A DNA stretch of 64,000 nucleotides from Saccharolobus caldissimus (lineage in GTDB: Archaea > Thermoproteota > Thermoprotei_A > Sulfolobales > Sulfolobaceae), in contig NZ_AP025226.1 of the NCBI RefSeq assembly GCF_020886315.1, positions 2,692,001 through 2,756,000 on the forward strand, written 5' to 3'. Positions 63,867-64,000 of the stretch are shown piece by piece. The position numbers were made by a program, and so were the translations under genes. The number at the start of each line of letters is the position of its first letter. The stretch's first letter is position 1. The notes below the pieces were generated by a model. It did no database searches. It worked only from the letters and a program-made list of their open reading frames with translations, and had not been told where the DNA came from.

Positions 63867-64000
63867 TTAAAATTTCATACTTTTTAATGCGTCTGCAATA
63901 TTTTTACGTAACTGTTTGCTATTTTTAATTACTTCTAACCCTCTTAACACAATTAAGTAATCTAAGGCTGTATGCCTACCCATTGTGGAGCTTCTGATAT
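63867..64000 (-). CDS. C-terminal end of an unidentified gene (runs off right edge)
   Basis: A minus-strand frame enters at the right edge and ends with TAA at 63867-63869. The readable 44 residues include GRHTALDYLIVLRGLEVIKN and LRKNIADALKSMKF. No family is recognised. A degenerate relative of the same DNA is at 7257-7315, so the gene belongs to a repeated, probably mobile, family. Confidence 0.6.
   Translation of the reverse strand, partial: IRSSTMGRHTALDYLIVLRGLEVIKNSKQLRKNIADALKSMKF

Overview
The window looks like chromosome from a thermoacidophilic crenarchaeon of the Sulfolobales, close to Saccharolobus solfataricus or Sulfolobus islandicus. The reasons are AT-rich DNA, leaderless genes with a TATA box about 26 bases before the start, thermopsin and sedolisin-type acid proteases, a GlcSTUV-type glucose ABC transporter, a 796-bp IS1-family element that matches ISC796, and a 24-bp CRISPR repeat ending in GAAAG. 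No tRNA or rRNA gene was recognised. All names come from reading the proteins; no database search was run.

Bases 1 to about 12000 form an accessory region. It holds a truncated DDE transposase, a HEPN/MNT toxin-antitoxin pair, a solo TnpB element inserted without scar into an older transposase, an orphan CRISPR array (16 repeats, 15 spacers, no cas genes in the window), and a second HepT/MntA pair whose last codons lie inside the final CRISPR repeat. A DUF929 protein follows. Next is a two-gene operon of an OLD/AAA-type ATPase with an unusual lectin-like N-terminal half and a small TOPRIM-like partner whose frame is broken by one amber codon. A second, nearly identical TnpB element sits just behind it. 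This ATPase operon is the best candidate here for an undescribed, probably defensive, system.

Bases 12000 to 62600 are mostly core metabolism. They carry secreted acid proteases and a PQQ-repeat protein (12.1-19.4 kb), a B12-binding radical SAM protein with a non-canonical start (19.9 kb), XdhC and a zinc alcohol dehydrogenase, and a fatty-acid degradation cluster of acyl-CoA dehydrogenase, acyl-CoA ligase, thiolase, DUF35 partner and 3-hydroxyacyl-CoA dehydrogenase (23.5-29.2 kb). Then come malic enzyme, a methanethiol oxidase (SBP56) homologue, acetyl-CoA synthetase, two MFS transporters separated by an intact ISC796, the glucose ABC transporter (42.3-46.9 kb), a creatininase-family protein, a cytosine-deaminase-like amidohydrolase, USP, FixC/FixX, a glycosyltransferase, a TPP enzyme, a convergent NurA/HerA pair, and a fumarylacetoacetase-family enzyme.

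From 62.6 kb to the end the DNA is accessory again: a structured TnpB-element 3' remnant, a VapBC pair, and the tail of an unidentified gene whose degenerate relative lies at 7.26 kb. Two miniature elements (11.9 and 51.7 kb) carry ISC796-like terminal repeats and may be mobilised by its transposase.
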